From NCBI GenBank assembly GCA_038851035.1, contig JAWCLH010000011.1, positions 433-64,432 of the forward strand: a stretch of 64,000 bases of DNA. Direction: 5' to 3'. Of the stretch, positions 18,417 to 26,055 are shown in pieces (the first letter of the stretch is position 1; every line of letters begins with the position of its first letter). The translations under genes and the position numbers were made by a program. The DNA comes from Thermoplasmata archaeon (GTDB taxonomy: Archaea; Thermoplasmatota; DTKX01; VGTL01). Under the pieces are notes generated by a model. The model ran no database searches and had not been told where the DNA came from. It saw only the letters and a list, made by a program, of their open reading frames with translations.

Positions 18417-20480
18417 TCAGCCCCGTCGCCTAGCAGCTCTCCACAATACCGCCGCAGTCGCCGTAATAGCCAGGAGAGCTCCATCGGGTCCCGGCAGGGT
18501 CCCTTTGGAGAGCGCCGGAGGCGGGCGCTTCGGATTGTCGACGATGAACTCAATAGAGGCCAGCTCCGAGTAGTCCGAGCCGTCGGAGGCCCGGGCCTGG
18601 AGCGTGTGCCTACCGTTTTCGAGCCTGGTTGTGTTAACAGTGTACCTCCATCTCCTGAATGTCTGGCTGGCATTGGTGGACAGGTCCTCCACCGGTTCCC
18701 ATGGCCTCTCGTCCACCCGCGCTTCGACCGACCTAACGCCGGTACCGTCAGCGGTGCCGGTGAATGTGAACTCGCCAGAGATGACCACCTGCGCACCCAC
18801 GGGCGATATCGAGACCAGCAGGTTGTCTACATTCACAACAATCCTGTATTCATAGGAGTAGAGCGTGCCATCGAAGGCTCGGGCAGCGACGAGATGGGGA
18901 CCGTTTGTGTAGCGCGATGTGTTCCACTCGTAGCTCCAGAGGGTCGTGCCGACGGCCATCTCGTAGGCCCCTCCATCTATCCGCACCTCCACCGACAGGA
19001 CCGTGCTTCGGGCAGAGGAAGCGGTTCCGGTGATGAGCACGGTGCCCCTAGCGGTATTGACGGGATTGATATAGACCACGGGAGGGAGGGTCCCGCTTGT
19101 ACAGTTCTCAACCGCCCTCACGGCGTCCACGACGCCCCAGCCGTAGTCGTTGTTGGGCGAGGACTGCCAGGGCAGGACCGAGCGGGGTTCGGCAGTGCTA
19201 TGGAGGATGCTCATTATATCCGAAGGCCTCAGGTCAGGGAGGGCCTGGATCATGAGTGCTGCGAGGCCGGATACATGCGGGCAGGAGTCGCTGGTTCCCG
19301 TGGCGGGTGTGAAGCGGTCGCCCGAGTTGGCCTCGGCCGAGTAGATGTCGGTTCCAGGGGCGCAGACGTCAGGTTTGATGTAGCTGCTGGTCAGCCTCCC
19401 TACGGGGCCTCTCGAGGAAGTTGGGTTGAGGGTGTGGTCATCCCTCACGTTACCGACAGTGATGACGTCCCGTGCGTCCCCGGGAGGGGTTATGGACCTC
19501 GGAAAGGGACCCCCATTCCCGGCGGATGCGACGCAGACCAGTCCCTCCGCAACCGCCTGGTTGCAGAGCTGGCTGAGCGCGCTGGTGCCGTCGTTGCTGA
19601 GGAAGGGTGCGGTGAATCTAGACCCGAAGGACATGCTTAAGACCCTGATGCCGAACCTTTCCTTGTTTTCCATTGCCCACTCTATGCCCCTGAGGGCGTC
19701 GCTCGTGACCATGTCCGTGCTCCCGTTAGCAAGTATCTTGACCCCGACTAGCTTCGCTCCAGGGGCCACGCCGATGAACTTTCCCGCCGGTGACCCCATC
19801 CCGGTTCCCGCCGCAACCGCGGCCACATGGGTTCCGTGGCCGTCCAAATCGAAGGGTTTCGTGCTCCCATCGGTCACATCGGGGGAGCTTGCTGCATCGT
19901 AGAAAGCCACAACCTTTGGGTCGTCCGTTGAGTTGAGGTCGTCTAAGTCATCGAGGGAGGAGTGATTTGCGTCTATGCCTGTGTCAATGATGCATATCGT
20001 CACACCATCTCCCCTGAGTCCGAAGTCCCTCCACACTCTATCCACGCCAATTGAGGGGACTGAGGTGTCGAGGGAGGGCTCAAGAGGAACATCGGCTTCG
20101 AGTCTCGCGACGCCTGGCAGAGAGAGTACTGAAGTCAGCGCTTCTCTGGGAAGGGTTGCCGAGATGACCGGGATGTGTCTGGATATAAATTTCACCTTCC
20201 CTCCGAGCATTTCTAAAGCTGACGCATCCTCTCTACACGGTCTCCGGCAATAGCAGATGATGACAGGAATCAGCTCTCCGCTGCTGGTCACCAGCCAATG
20301 TTCCAGTTCATCATCCAGGCCGTCGTGGTCCGAGTCCCGGGACCATCCAGACCAGTCGATGCCAGTCCCTAATGCTGCTGCAGAGTCCTGTCTCGGCCTG
20401 TCACCACCTGCGGACAAGCCCGGGAGGAGCGTTGAGGAGACAAGGGCACCTACGAGCAGCGCGATCGGCAGGGACCTCAC
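18417..20480 (-). CDS. Secreted subtilisin-like serine protease (S8) with C-terminal Ig-like domains
   Basis: 687 residues. The GTG at 20480 is chosen because TCTGGAGGAAAGCTC precedes it and a TATA box (aaaaattatatt, 20519-20530) lies upstream; the longer frame from 20573 would read through that promoter. Signal peptide, calcium-binding DSDHDGLDDE segment and an inhibitor-like prodomain precede the catalytic domain. The triad is Asp166 (IIDTGID), His215 (GHGTHV) and Ser397 (GTSDSCPHVSG), with oxyanion Asn322 (SAGNGG). Two Ig-like domains and a short hydrophobic end with WRAARRRG follow. It probably degrades external protein or matures the neighbouring surface proteins. Confidence 0.93.
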   Translation of the reverse strand: MRSLPIALLVGALVSSTLLPGLSAGGDRPRQDSAAALGTGIDWSGWSRDSDHDGLDDELEHWLVTSSGELIPVIICYCRRPCREDASALEMLGGKVKFISRHIPVISATLPREALTSVLSLPGVARLEADVPLEPSLDTSVPSIGVDRVWRDFGLRGDGVTICIIDTGIDANHSSLDDLDDLNSTDDPKVVAFYDAASSPDVTDGSTKPFDLDGHGTHVAAVAAGTGMGSPAGKFIGVAPGAKLVGVKILANGSTDMVTSDALRGIEWAMENKERFGIRVLSMSFGSRFTAPFLSNDGTSALSQLCNQAVAEGLVCVASAGNGGPFPRSITPPGDARDVITVGNVRDDHTLNPTSSRGPVGRLTSSYIKPDVCAPGTDIYSAEANSGDRFTPATGTSDSCPHVSGLAALMIQALPDLRPSDIMSILHSTAEPRSVLPWQSSPNNDYGWGVVDAVRAVENCTSGTLPPVVYINPVNTARGTVLITGTASSARSTVLSVEVRIDGGAYEMAVGTTLWSYEWNTSRYTNGPHLVAARAFDGTLYSYEYRIVVNVDNLLVSISPVGAQVVISGEFTFTGTADGTGVRSVEARVDERPWEPVEDLSTNASQTFRRWRYTVNTTRLENGRHTLQARASDGSDYSELASIEFIVDNPKRPPPALSKGTLPGPDGALLAITATAAVLWRAARRRG

Positions 20481-20518
20481 GAGCTTTCCTCCAGAAGCTA
20501 ATAAAGTGGGGATTGGAT

Positions 20519-20530
20519 AATATAATTTTT
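20519..20530 (-). promoter_or_regulatory. TATA box of the subtilase gene
   Basis: Minus-strand sequence aaaaattatatt lies about 43 bases before the GTG at 20480, leaving room for a short leader containing GGAGG. Its position supports the shorter start for the protease. Confidence 0.55.
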
Positions 20531-20633
20531 GGTCCGGGGGAATTCTCGCCTCCGCCCCTTCGCCACTCTCCACCTATCTGTCGGAGAATATTTATTGTTT
20601 GCAGATGATACTCCTGAAGGGGAGAGACACAAC

Positions 20634-20972
20634 ATGAAGGTAGCTATCAGGAAGGCCCGAAGAGGGGGTCGTAGTATCAGACCGGACCAGGAGAGAAAAC
20701 ACGTCGAGCCGCTTATCCGCACTACAAAAATGGAGGGCCTAATCGTCACCCTTTGGCCTAACACCGACTTTGGAAGGGTCTACTCCCACGAGGGCGAGGA
20801 GATACGGATGGTGCTTGAGGGCGAGTTGGAGATAGACGTCGATGGCAAACGCTACCGCCTTAAAAAGGGCGAAGTCCTCTGGCACAGCTCCGAGCTCCCC
20901 CACGCTCTCCGGAACCCTGGAAAAAAGAGAGTCAGATACCTCGTGGTGGCGGTTCCCCCGAGCCGGATGTAA
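20634..20972 (+). CDS. Small cupin-domain protein
   Basis: A single-domain cupin of 112 residues. Motif 1 is partly degenerate (VYSHEGEEIRMVLEGELEI, with one His and the conserved Glu), followed by GKRYRLKKGEV and motif 2 PHALRNPG. It likely binds a small ligand or metal; in archaea such cupins often act as sensors or isomerases. ATG 20634 follows aagggga, and a TATA-like aatatttattg is at 20587-20597. The reading frame from 20529 would run through the divergent promoter. It converges on the KH gene with only four bases between stops. Ligand unknown. Confidence 0.8.
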   Translation: MKVAIRKARRGGRSIRPDQERKHVEPLIRTTKMEGLIVTLWPNTDFGRVYSHEGEEIRMVLEGELEIDVDGKRYRLKKGEVLWHSSELPHALRNPGKKRVRYLVVAVPPSRM

Positions 20973-20976
20973 TCCC

Positions 20977-21540
20977 TTACTCTTCCTCCCTTGGTTCCGG
21001 TGGGCTGAGTTCGGAGAGCTTTCTCTCACGCCTTGTATGCTCCAAATAGGCGTAGACGGCGGAATGCTCGGAGCCGCAGAGCAGCATGTCGAGTGCGGTT
21101 CTCGCGTACTCCAGCGAGCGAGCATCCCCGATTACGGACACAGTGTCGCCGTAAATGCTGAGCTCTGTCTCGCTAAGCTCCTCAATGATGCGCCTCGTTT
21201 TCCCTCCTGTACCTATCACCCTAGCCCGCATCCTGCGCAAGTGGCTGGGGCTCTTGCCAATGTAGTCCTGAATGTTGATAACCATGAGGAAGCAGTCATC
21301 CCTGAGGAGCCTGAAGGCGCGCTGGGGTGAGAAGCCCCTCCCGATCGCCCTGACTAGATCGTTCACCTTCAGCACCAGTGCCGGGTCCTTTGCGCGGCTG
21401 TAGTCAATGGTGACCTCACCGGTTTCGGAATCGATCTCCAGCTTGACGCCCGTGCGCCTCTCAACCTCTCTCTTCACCCTCCCTCCGGGACCTATCATTG
21501 CCCCGATTCTCTCCTTTGGAATTCTGAGAAAATGCCTCAT
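20977..21540 (-). CDS. KH-domain RNA-binding protein, archaeal Dim2/Pno1-like
   Basis: 187 residues with two KH domains. The first has IGAMIGPGGRVKREVE, and the second RARVIGTGGKTRRIIE, the form seen in archaeal Dim2. The protein binds rRNA in maturation of the small ribosomal subunit and partners Rio1 and aIF2alpha in archaea. It begins two bases after the Rio1 stop, and the pair is preceded by aIF1A on the same strand, so the three appear to be one operon for small-subunit assembly and initiation. The C-terminus is an acidic tail. Confidence 0.92.
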   Translation of the reverse strand: MRHFLRIPKERIGAMIGPGGRVKREVERRTGVKLEIDSETGEVTIDYSRAKDPALVLKVNDLVRAIGRGFSPQRAFRLLRDDCFLMVINIQDYIGKSPSHLRRMRARVIGTGGKTRRIIEELSETELSIYGDTVSVIGDARSLEYARTALDMLLCGSEHSAVYAYLEHTRRERKLSELSPPEPREEE

Positions 21541-21542
21541 AT

Positions 21543-22460
21543 TTACTCCTCCTCCCCTCCAGCAACCCCAGTAGCCCCGTCGTGCTCTGGAGCAGCGCTC
21601 GGCGCTAGTTCAGCGCGGGTGGGGGTGGGGGCTTTGGGGGGCATATGTCTCACATTTCCGCTCCTCCCACTTCCTCCCTCTCGCTCCCACGGGCCTTCGG
21701 TGAGCTCAGACCGCAGAGCTTTCCAGTCCAGTGGCAGGCCACGCCTGGTGAAGTAGAGAGCTATGTTCTTCAAGTCTCGCGTCAGGAGTTCTTGGGCCAT
21801 GGGGTGCTCCAGAACCACCGCCTGGCCCAGGTCTATGACTACTGTCTCGCCGTTGTGAATAAGTATATTGTACTCACTCAGGTCCCCATGGACGAGGCGC
21901 GCACGAGTGTAGGCGAGCCTGAGAAAATCAACAACGTCGTCCCTAATCTTCTTCAGCTCCTCGGGCTCGGGCTCGAGCTCCCTGAGCATCGGCGCGGCGC
22001 GCTCTTCGCTGCCTATATACTCCATAACGAGCACATTGTCTTTGCATCCAAGTGGCTCGGGCACTCTGACACCCGCTTTCCTCATCCTCTCGAGGTTCTT
22101 GAACTCCTTCCTAGCCCATGTGGAGATGAGCGCCCGGCGATCTCTCGCTATTCCCTTGAACCGAGGGTCTCCCACAATGTACTTCGAGAGGCTGTGGAAG
22201 GTCGCGGTAGCCACCCTGAATATCTTGACGGCCACAAAGCCCTCGCCCTTCGTACCCCTGAAGACGTTCGCCTCCTTGCCCGTGGATATCGGGAACTCTA
22301 GGGTGTCGAACACGCCGCCACTGAGCATCCTGTACAGGGTATTCAGGGTGCTCTCGTTGAATATCTCCGACGCGGTCTTCCGCATCTCGTCCTTATCCTT
22401 GTCCTTGTGCTTGAGCGCGTCGATTCGGCTCTCGAGAAAATCGAGGATTTTTTGCCTCAT
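21543..22460 (-). CDS. rio1: RIO1-type serine protein kinase
   Basis: 305 residues. The Rio1 flexible-loop signature STGKEANVFRG (about 59-69), VAVKIFRV with the ATP-binding Lys, catalytic HGDLSEYNIL and metal-binding IDLGQAV are all present. Rio1 acts as an ATPase/kinase in the last steps of small-subunit maturation. The last 40 residues are a low-complexity tail (Gly, Pro, Ala, acidic) that is longer than usual. The gene lies between aIF1A and the KH protein on the minus strand with very short spacers. Confidence 0.95.
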   Translation of the reverse strand: MRQKILDFLESRIDALKHKDKDKDEMRKTASEIFNESTLNTLYRMLSGGVFDTLEFPISTGKEANVFRGTKGEGFVAVKIFRVATATFHSLSKYIVGDPRFKGIARDRRALISTWARKEFKNLERMRKAGVRVPEPLGCKDNVLVMEYIGSEERAAPMLRELEPEPEELKKIRDDVVDFLRLAYTRARLVHGDLSEYNILIHNGETVVIDLGQAVVLEHPMAQELLTRDLKNIALYFTRRGLPLDWKALRSELTEGPWEREGGSGRSGNVRHMPPKAPTPTRAELAPSAAPEHDGATGVAGGEEE

Positions 22461-22487
22461 ATCCCTAGCTCCGTTCCCCGTCCAGTC

Positions 22488-22838
22488 TCAAAATATGTCG
22501 ATCTCTTTGGGGAGCATCTTGCGACGACTCAGATAGCCGGCCTGCGTCTTGGTGTAGCGCCAGACGACATCCGACTTCTCGTCTTGGAATTTCCAGGGCC
22601 TGATGATGACGAGGTCCCCCTCCCTTATCCACATCCTCTTCTTCATTTTTCCTGGAATTCGGGCCATCCTCGTCTTACCATCGGCGCACATAACGCGAAT
22701 TCTGGAGGCCCCCAGAAGCTGGTCGGCGATGCCAAATATCTCGCCTTCGCTCTTCCGTGGCATCCTGACCCTGAACTCCTCACCCTCCGCGGGCTCGGCG
22801 AGCGACTCGAACTCCTCCTCGTCTTCCTCTCTGGGCAT
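22488..22838 (-). CDS. Translation initiation factor aIF1A
   Basis: A 116-residue S1/OB-fold factor that binds the small subunit A site during initiation. Diagnostic segments are RVRMPRKSEGEIFGIADQ, VMCADGKTRMARIPGKMKK and EGDLVIIRPWKFQDEK. The start is placed at the ATG at 22838 because GGAGG lies just upstream and the acidic N-terminus matches the family; the longer frame to 22934 adds unrelated Pro-rich sequence. It heads the aIF1A-Rio1-KH group. Confidence 0.93.
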   Translation of the reverse strand: MPREEDEEEFESLAEPAEGEEFRVRMPRKSEGEIFGIADQLLGASRIRVMCADGKTRMARIPGKMKKRMWIREGDLVIIRPWKFQDEKSDVVWRYTKTQAGYLSRRKMLPKEIDIF

Positions 22839-23001
22839 AAGCCTCCATTCGGGTATAGATGGAAGGACGTAGATAATTGTTGCTATCGGTGGAGCGGGTT
22901 GAGCAGGTGGTCCTTTCGAACTACGCCGGAACACCCATGGGTCTGCGCCAGGACCGGGGTAGGGAGCGAAACTGCTGGCCGAGAACCCTACGAGTTGCCT
23001 C

Positions 23002-24003
23002 TTAGTCTGGAACTATAAGGGTGCCGGAATCCCCCTGGGCCGCCTCTGATGCGTTGCGCAACGAGGCCACCACAACTCTGAGCTGGGGCTTAGGGGGCTC
23101 AGCCCCGGAGGGCAAGAAAGAATCTAGGGAGGTCTCCCTCCGGGGCGAGAGGAAGAGCAGCGCGGCCTCCATCTTCGGCCCCATACTCCCGGGGGGGAAT
23201 TGACCCGCATGGAGGTGCCTCCGGACATCCGACGCCGTCATCCTCTTAACGAACCGCTGCCCCGGCCTGCCGAAGTCGAGCGCGACCCCTTCTACGTCGG
23301 TGAGAATCAGGAGCGTGTCGGAGCCTATGTCCCGGGCGAGAACGGCCGATGCCAGATCCTTATCGACCACCGCCTCCACACCCGCCAAACTACCGCCACG
23401 TCTGACCACTGGTATCCCGCCTCCACCAGCGGCGACCACAATTGTACCCTGTTTCACAAGCCTCCGAATCGTTTCTCTCTCTACGACCTCCAGAGGCCGG
23501 GGGGAGGGAACCACCCGCCTCCACCGGTGCCTCCCCACTTCCATCATCCTCCAGCCTTTCTCCTCAGCTAGCCGCCTGGCCTGCGCTTCCGTGTAGAAGG
23601 GGCCAATGGGTTTGCTAGGCGCTCTGAAAGCCGGATCGTCGGGGGATACCACGACTTGAGTCACAATTGACACGACTTCCCTTGAAAGTCCTCTCCTCTC
23701 CAGAGCTTTCCTCAAGCTCTGCTGGATGATGTATCCTAAGAACCCCTGCGATTGGGCCACACAGGCGTCAAGTGGCTGGGGCGGCACTTCATCCTTCGCG
23801 AGCTCATTCTGAATTAGGATGCTGCCGACCTGAGGCCCGTTGCCATGGGTGAGAACAAGCCCCGCGCCGGGTCTGACCAGTGAGGCTATCGAATCGCACG
23901 CCTCGCTCAGGTTGGCGAGCTGCTCTTCTACGGTCCCCCTCTGCCCATCGCGTAGGATTGCGTTCCCGCCGATTGCGACCACTACCCTGCGGCCCAGCTG
24001 CAT
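23002..24003 (-). CDS. arcC: Carbamate kinase
   Basis: About 333 residues of the amino-acid kinase fold. Hallmarks are VVVAIGGNAIL at the N-terminus, LTHGNGPQVGSI, AAGGGGIPV, and VDKDLASAVLA near the nucleotide site, then GSMGPKMEAA. It makes ATP from carbamoyl phosphate and ADP, or runs in reverse to supply carbamoyl phosphate. No arginine deiminase or ornithine carbamoyltransferase gene is adjacent. The ATG at 24003 is chosen for family length; longer versions to a TTG at 24066 are possible. A strong minus-strand TATA (tatatatataatattt) lies near 24086-24101. Confidence 0.92.
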   Translation of the reverse strand: MQLGRRVVVAIGGNAILRDGQRGTVEEQLANLSEACDSIASLVRPGAGLVLTHGNGPQVGSILIQNELAKDEVPPQPLDACVAQSQGFLGYIIQQSLRKALERRGLSREVVSIVTQVVVSPDDPAFRAPSKPIGPFYTEAQARRLAEEKGWRMMEVGRHRWRRVVPSPRPLEVVERETIRRLVKQGTIVVAAGGGGIPVVRRGGSLAGVEAVVDKDLASAVLARDIGSDTLLILTDVEGVALDFGRPGQRFVKRMTASDVRRHLHAGQFPPGSMGPKMEAALLFLSPRRETSLDSFLPSGAEPPKPQLRVVVASLRNASEAAQGDSGTLIVPD

Positions 24004-24163
24004 TTCGATCACAACCCGTCTCTTGGGCTCTCCTTCCCAGCCCTCGTTTTCCGTAATTAAGACCAAACTCTTATGTTCCTTACATAAATATTATATATAT
24101 AAATCTAAACAATCATCTTCCAGCACCTCCAGAAAGGTCGGGCGCAGGGCTAAAACACCAAAA

Positions 24164-24170
24164 CTTATAT
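24164..24170 (+). promoter_or_regulatory. TATA box of the tRNA-Cys gene
   Basis: aaaacttatatg lies about 30 bases before the tRNA 5' end, the normal spacing for an archaeal TATA box. Confidence 0.6.
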
Positions 24171-24197
24171 GTTTGGGCCTGGTTTAGGTGGGGTGGC

Positions 24198-24270
24198 GCC
24201 GAGGTGACAGAGCGGCTAATGTGACGGACTGCAGATCCGTTTTCTGGGGGTTCGACTCCCTCCCTCGGCA
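24198..24270 (+). tRNA. tRNA-Cys (GCA)
   Basis: A full cloverleaf of 73 bases without encoded CCA. The acceptor stem is GCCGAGG/CCTCGGC, the anticodon stem ACGGA/TCCGT with loop CTGCAGA (anticodon GCA), and the T stem GGGGG/CCCTC with loop TTCGACT. The D stem is weak (ACA/TGT plus a G-A mismatch). The discriminator base is A, not the U73 expected for tRNA-Cys. No intron is evident. Confidence 0.9.
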
Positions 24271-24324
24271 ATCCATTACCCACTCCAACAGAAAATAATA
24301 AGGTTCAAAAGAAAACCAATAAGG

Positions 24325-24332
24325 ATATAAAG
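24325..24332 (+). promoter_or_regulatory. TATA box of the roadblock gene
   Basis: gatataaagc sits about 28 bases before the ATG at 24356, so the transcript is probably leaderless. Confidence 0.5.
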
Positions 24333-24355
24333 CACAAAACATCTAATGGAAACCA

Positions 24356-24724
24356 ATGGTATCCAAGGCCGCGCAATTGGAGCGGATTGTCAGGGAGCTC
24401 CACCAGCTGCCCCAGGTCATAGGCGCCGTGCTGGTTTCCCGTGGGGGTATAATTATTGCTTCGAGTACTTCAGAGGAGGCCCATGCCGAGACCTTCGCAG
24501 CGATGGGGGCGACGATGAGCGGCGCGGCCTCAGCGGCCCTCTCCGAGTTCAACAAGGTAGGTCCAGAGAAGATATTCGTGGAGGGGAGGGATTGTATCAT
24601 GCTTGCAATGGACGCGGGCCCCAAAGCGATTCTGGTGATTTTAAAAGAGGGCAAGGACGGCGCCCAAGAGCTGCTGGCGAGCGTCGAGGTGGCCTCCCGG
24701 CTAATTAAAGAGACGCTGAGCTGA
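24356..24724 (+). CDS. Roadblock/LC7-domain protein
   Basis: 122 residues that make up one roadblock/longin-type alpha-beta domain. Visible are the N-terminal helix, VIGAVLVSRGGIIIAS, ATMSGAASAALSEF and a final helix VEVASRLIKETL. Such domains are dimerization and regulatory modules for small Ras-like GTPases in bacteria and archaea. No GTPase gene is next to it. A TATA box lies 28 bases upstream of the ATG. It is followed after 14 bases by a phosphoesterase gene on the same strand, probably cotranscribed. Confidence 0.88.
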   Translation: MVSKAAQLERIVRELHQLPQVIGAVLVSRGGIIIASSTSEEAHAETFAAMGATMSGAASAALSEFNKVGPEKIFVEGRDCIMLAMDAGPKAILVILKEGKDGAQELLASVEVASRLIKETLS

Positions 24725-24738
24725 GCTGGAGAGCGGCG

Positions 24739-25419
24739 ATGGCCCTCGTCGGGATTCTATCAGACATTCACTCCAACCTTCCAGCCCTGAAGGCAGTTCT
24801 AGAGGAGCTCGAGCGTCTCGGGCCGGACCTCATTATCAGCGCTGGTGACCTTGTGGGTTATTACACATTCCCCAACGAAGTTATTAAAATGGTCCGCATG
24901 AAGGGCATATATTCCATCAAAGGCAACCACGACCGCGCGGTGCTCAGCGGAGACGTTTCCTGGTTCAATGAGGACGCGGCAGAAGCCGCTCTCTGGAATC
25001 GAGCTAGGCTCTCCCCCGCCTCAATGGAGTTTCTAGCGCAGCTCCCCGACCGTTGGATGCTGGAGGTCGGGGGGAAGAATGTGCTCATCGTCCATGGGAG
25101 CCCCCGGGACCCAGACGAGTACGTCCTACCACTCCCGCCCGGACGGTGGCCCTTCGGCACTAACGATGCAGATCTCATTGTCATGGGCCATACCCACATC
25201 GCCTGGACGGAGAGGTACGGCGAGCTGACCGTACTCAACCCGGGAGGCGTGGGCCAGCCTAGGGATGGAGACCCACGGCCTGCCTTCGCGCTGGTGGATA
25301 CGAGGAGCATGGTCGTCAGGTTGCTCAGGGCCTCCTACGACCCTGCGGAGACGGCCCGGTCGGTGCTCGAGCACGGCCTTCCGCCATCCTTGGCAGTCAG
25401 GCTCTATCATGGTCTCTGA
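24739..25419 (+). CDS. YfcE/MJ0936-like metallophosphoesterase
   Basis: 226 residues with the full set of calcineurin-like metal motifs: DIHSN, SAGDLVGY, KGNHD, VHGSPRDP and MGHTHIAW, followed by NPGGVGQPRDGDPR. Members are Mn2+ or Ni2+ dependent phosphodiesterases. The exact substrate cannot be read from sequence. The ATG at 24739 follows ctggagagcgg, and the gene is close behind the roadblock gene. Confidence 0.92.
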   Translation: MALVGILSDIHSNLPALKAVLEELERLGPDLIISAGDLVGYYTFPNEVIKMVRMKGIYSIKGNHDRAVLSGDVSWFNEDAAEAALWNRARLSPASMEFLAQLPDRWMLEVGGKNVLIVHGSPRDPDEYVLPLPPGRWPFGTNDADLIVMGHTHIAWTERYGELTVLNPGGVGQPRDGDPRPAFALVDTRSMVVRLLRASYDPAETARSVLEHGLPPSLAVRLYHGL

Positions 25420-25496
25420 ACGTGAAGAGAAAGAAAAATTTATATCCTGCCATTATCCATATATTTCTTTACATCAAAGTGGGGAGGCTGAAACCC

Positions 25497-25952
25497 ATGA
25501 ATGACCCCGACAATGGAGGACGGGGTTTGTTCCATACGCTTACGGTCGAGGGCCTGACCAAAGCGATCAAGAACAGTATAGACAGGAAGGGCATGGAAGA
25601 GGCCGCGGCCAGGGACATGGCGAAGCACATTATGAACTTCTTCGGCTATAACGACAGAATTATAGACAACGTTCTCGAGCCTGAGGACAGGGACGCCTTC
25701 TATATGCTGGAGGACGCCGGACTCCTCACCACCGAGCGCGAGGAGACGACGCTCTACGACGGGCGGGAGTGGAGAATTCACTATTGGCTCTTCAGGATGG
25801 ACCGCATAGCCCGATTGGTGGAGTGCGACAAGGAGAAGGAGGAGAGCACTGCCCCCGAGGAGGTTTCCTGCTATCAGGGCATTCCGGACGAGATATGGAG
25901 CCGTGGTAACGGCGGCGCCCCCGAGGAGGAGACCTCCGAGAAGGAGGAATAG
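25497..25952 (+). CDS. Conserved archaeal protein, DUF6015-like
   Basis: A protein of 151 residues with a helical N-terminal domain, a conserved-looking core NFFGYNDRIIDNVLEPEDRD followed by FYMLEDAGLL, and LYDGREWRIHYW that resembles a winged-helix wing. The last 35 residues are acidic. I associate this core with archaeal DUF6015 proteins from memory and with moderate confidence; it could be a transcription regulator. ATG 25497 is chosen because ggggaggctg precedes it. A TATA-like aaatttatatcc is near 25436-25447. Confidence 0.65.
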   Translation: MNDPDNGGRGLFHTLTVEGLTKAIKNSIDRKGMEEAAARDMAKHIMNFFGYNDRIIDNVLEPEDRDAFYMLEDAGLLTTEREETTLYDGREWRIHYWLFRMDRIARLVECDKEKEESTAPEEVSCYQGIPDEIWSRGNGGAPEEETSEKEE

Positions 25953-26055
25953 CCCGCTCCCTCTCCAACCCTGTTTTTTCGTCGTTACTTAGCCGTTCGA
26001 TTTTCGCCCTCCCCCCCCCGAAAGGATTTACTACTCCCCGCGGTTACGAGATTTG

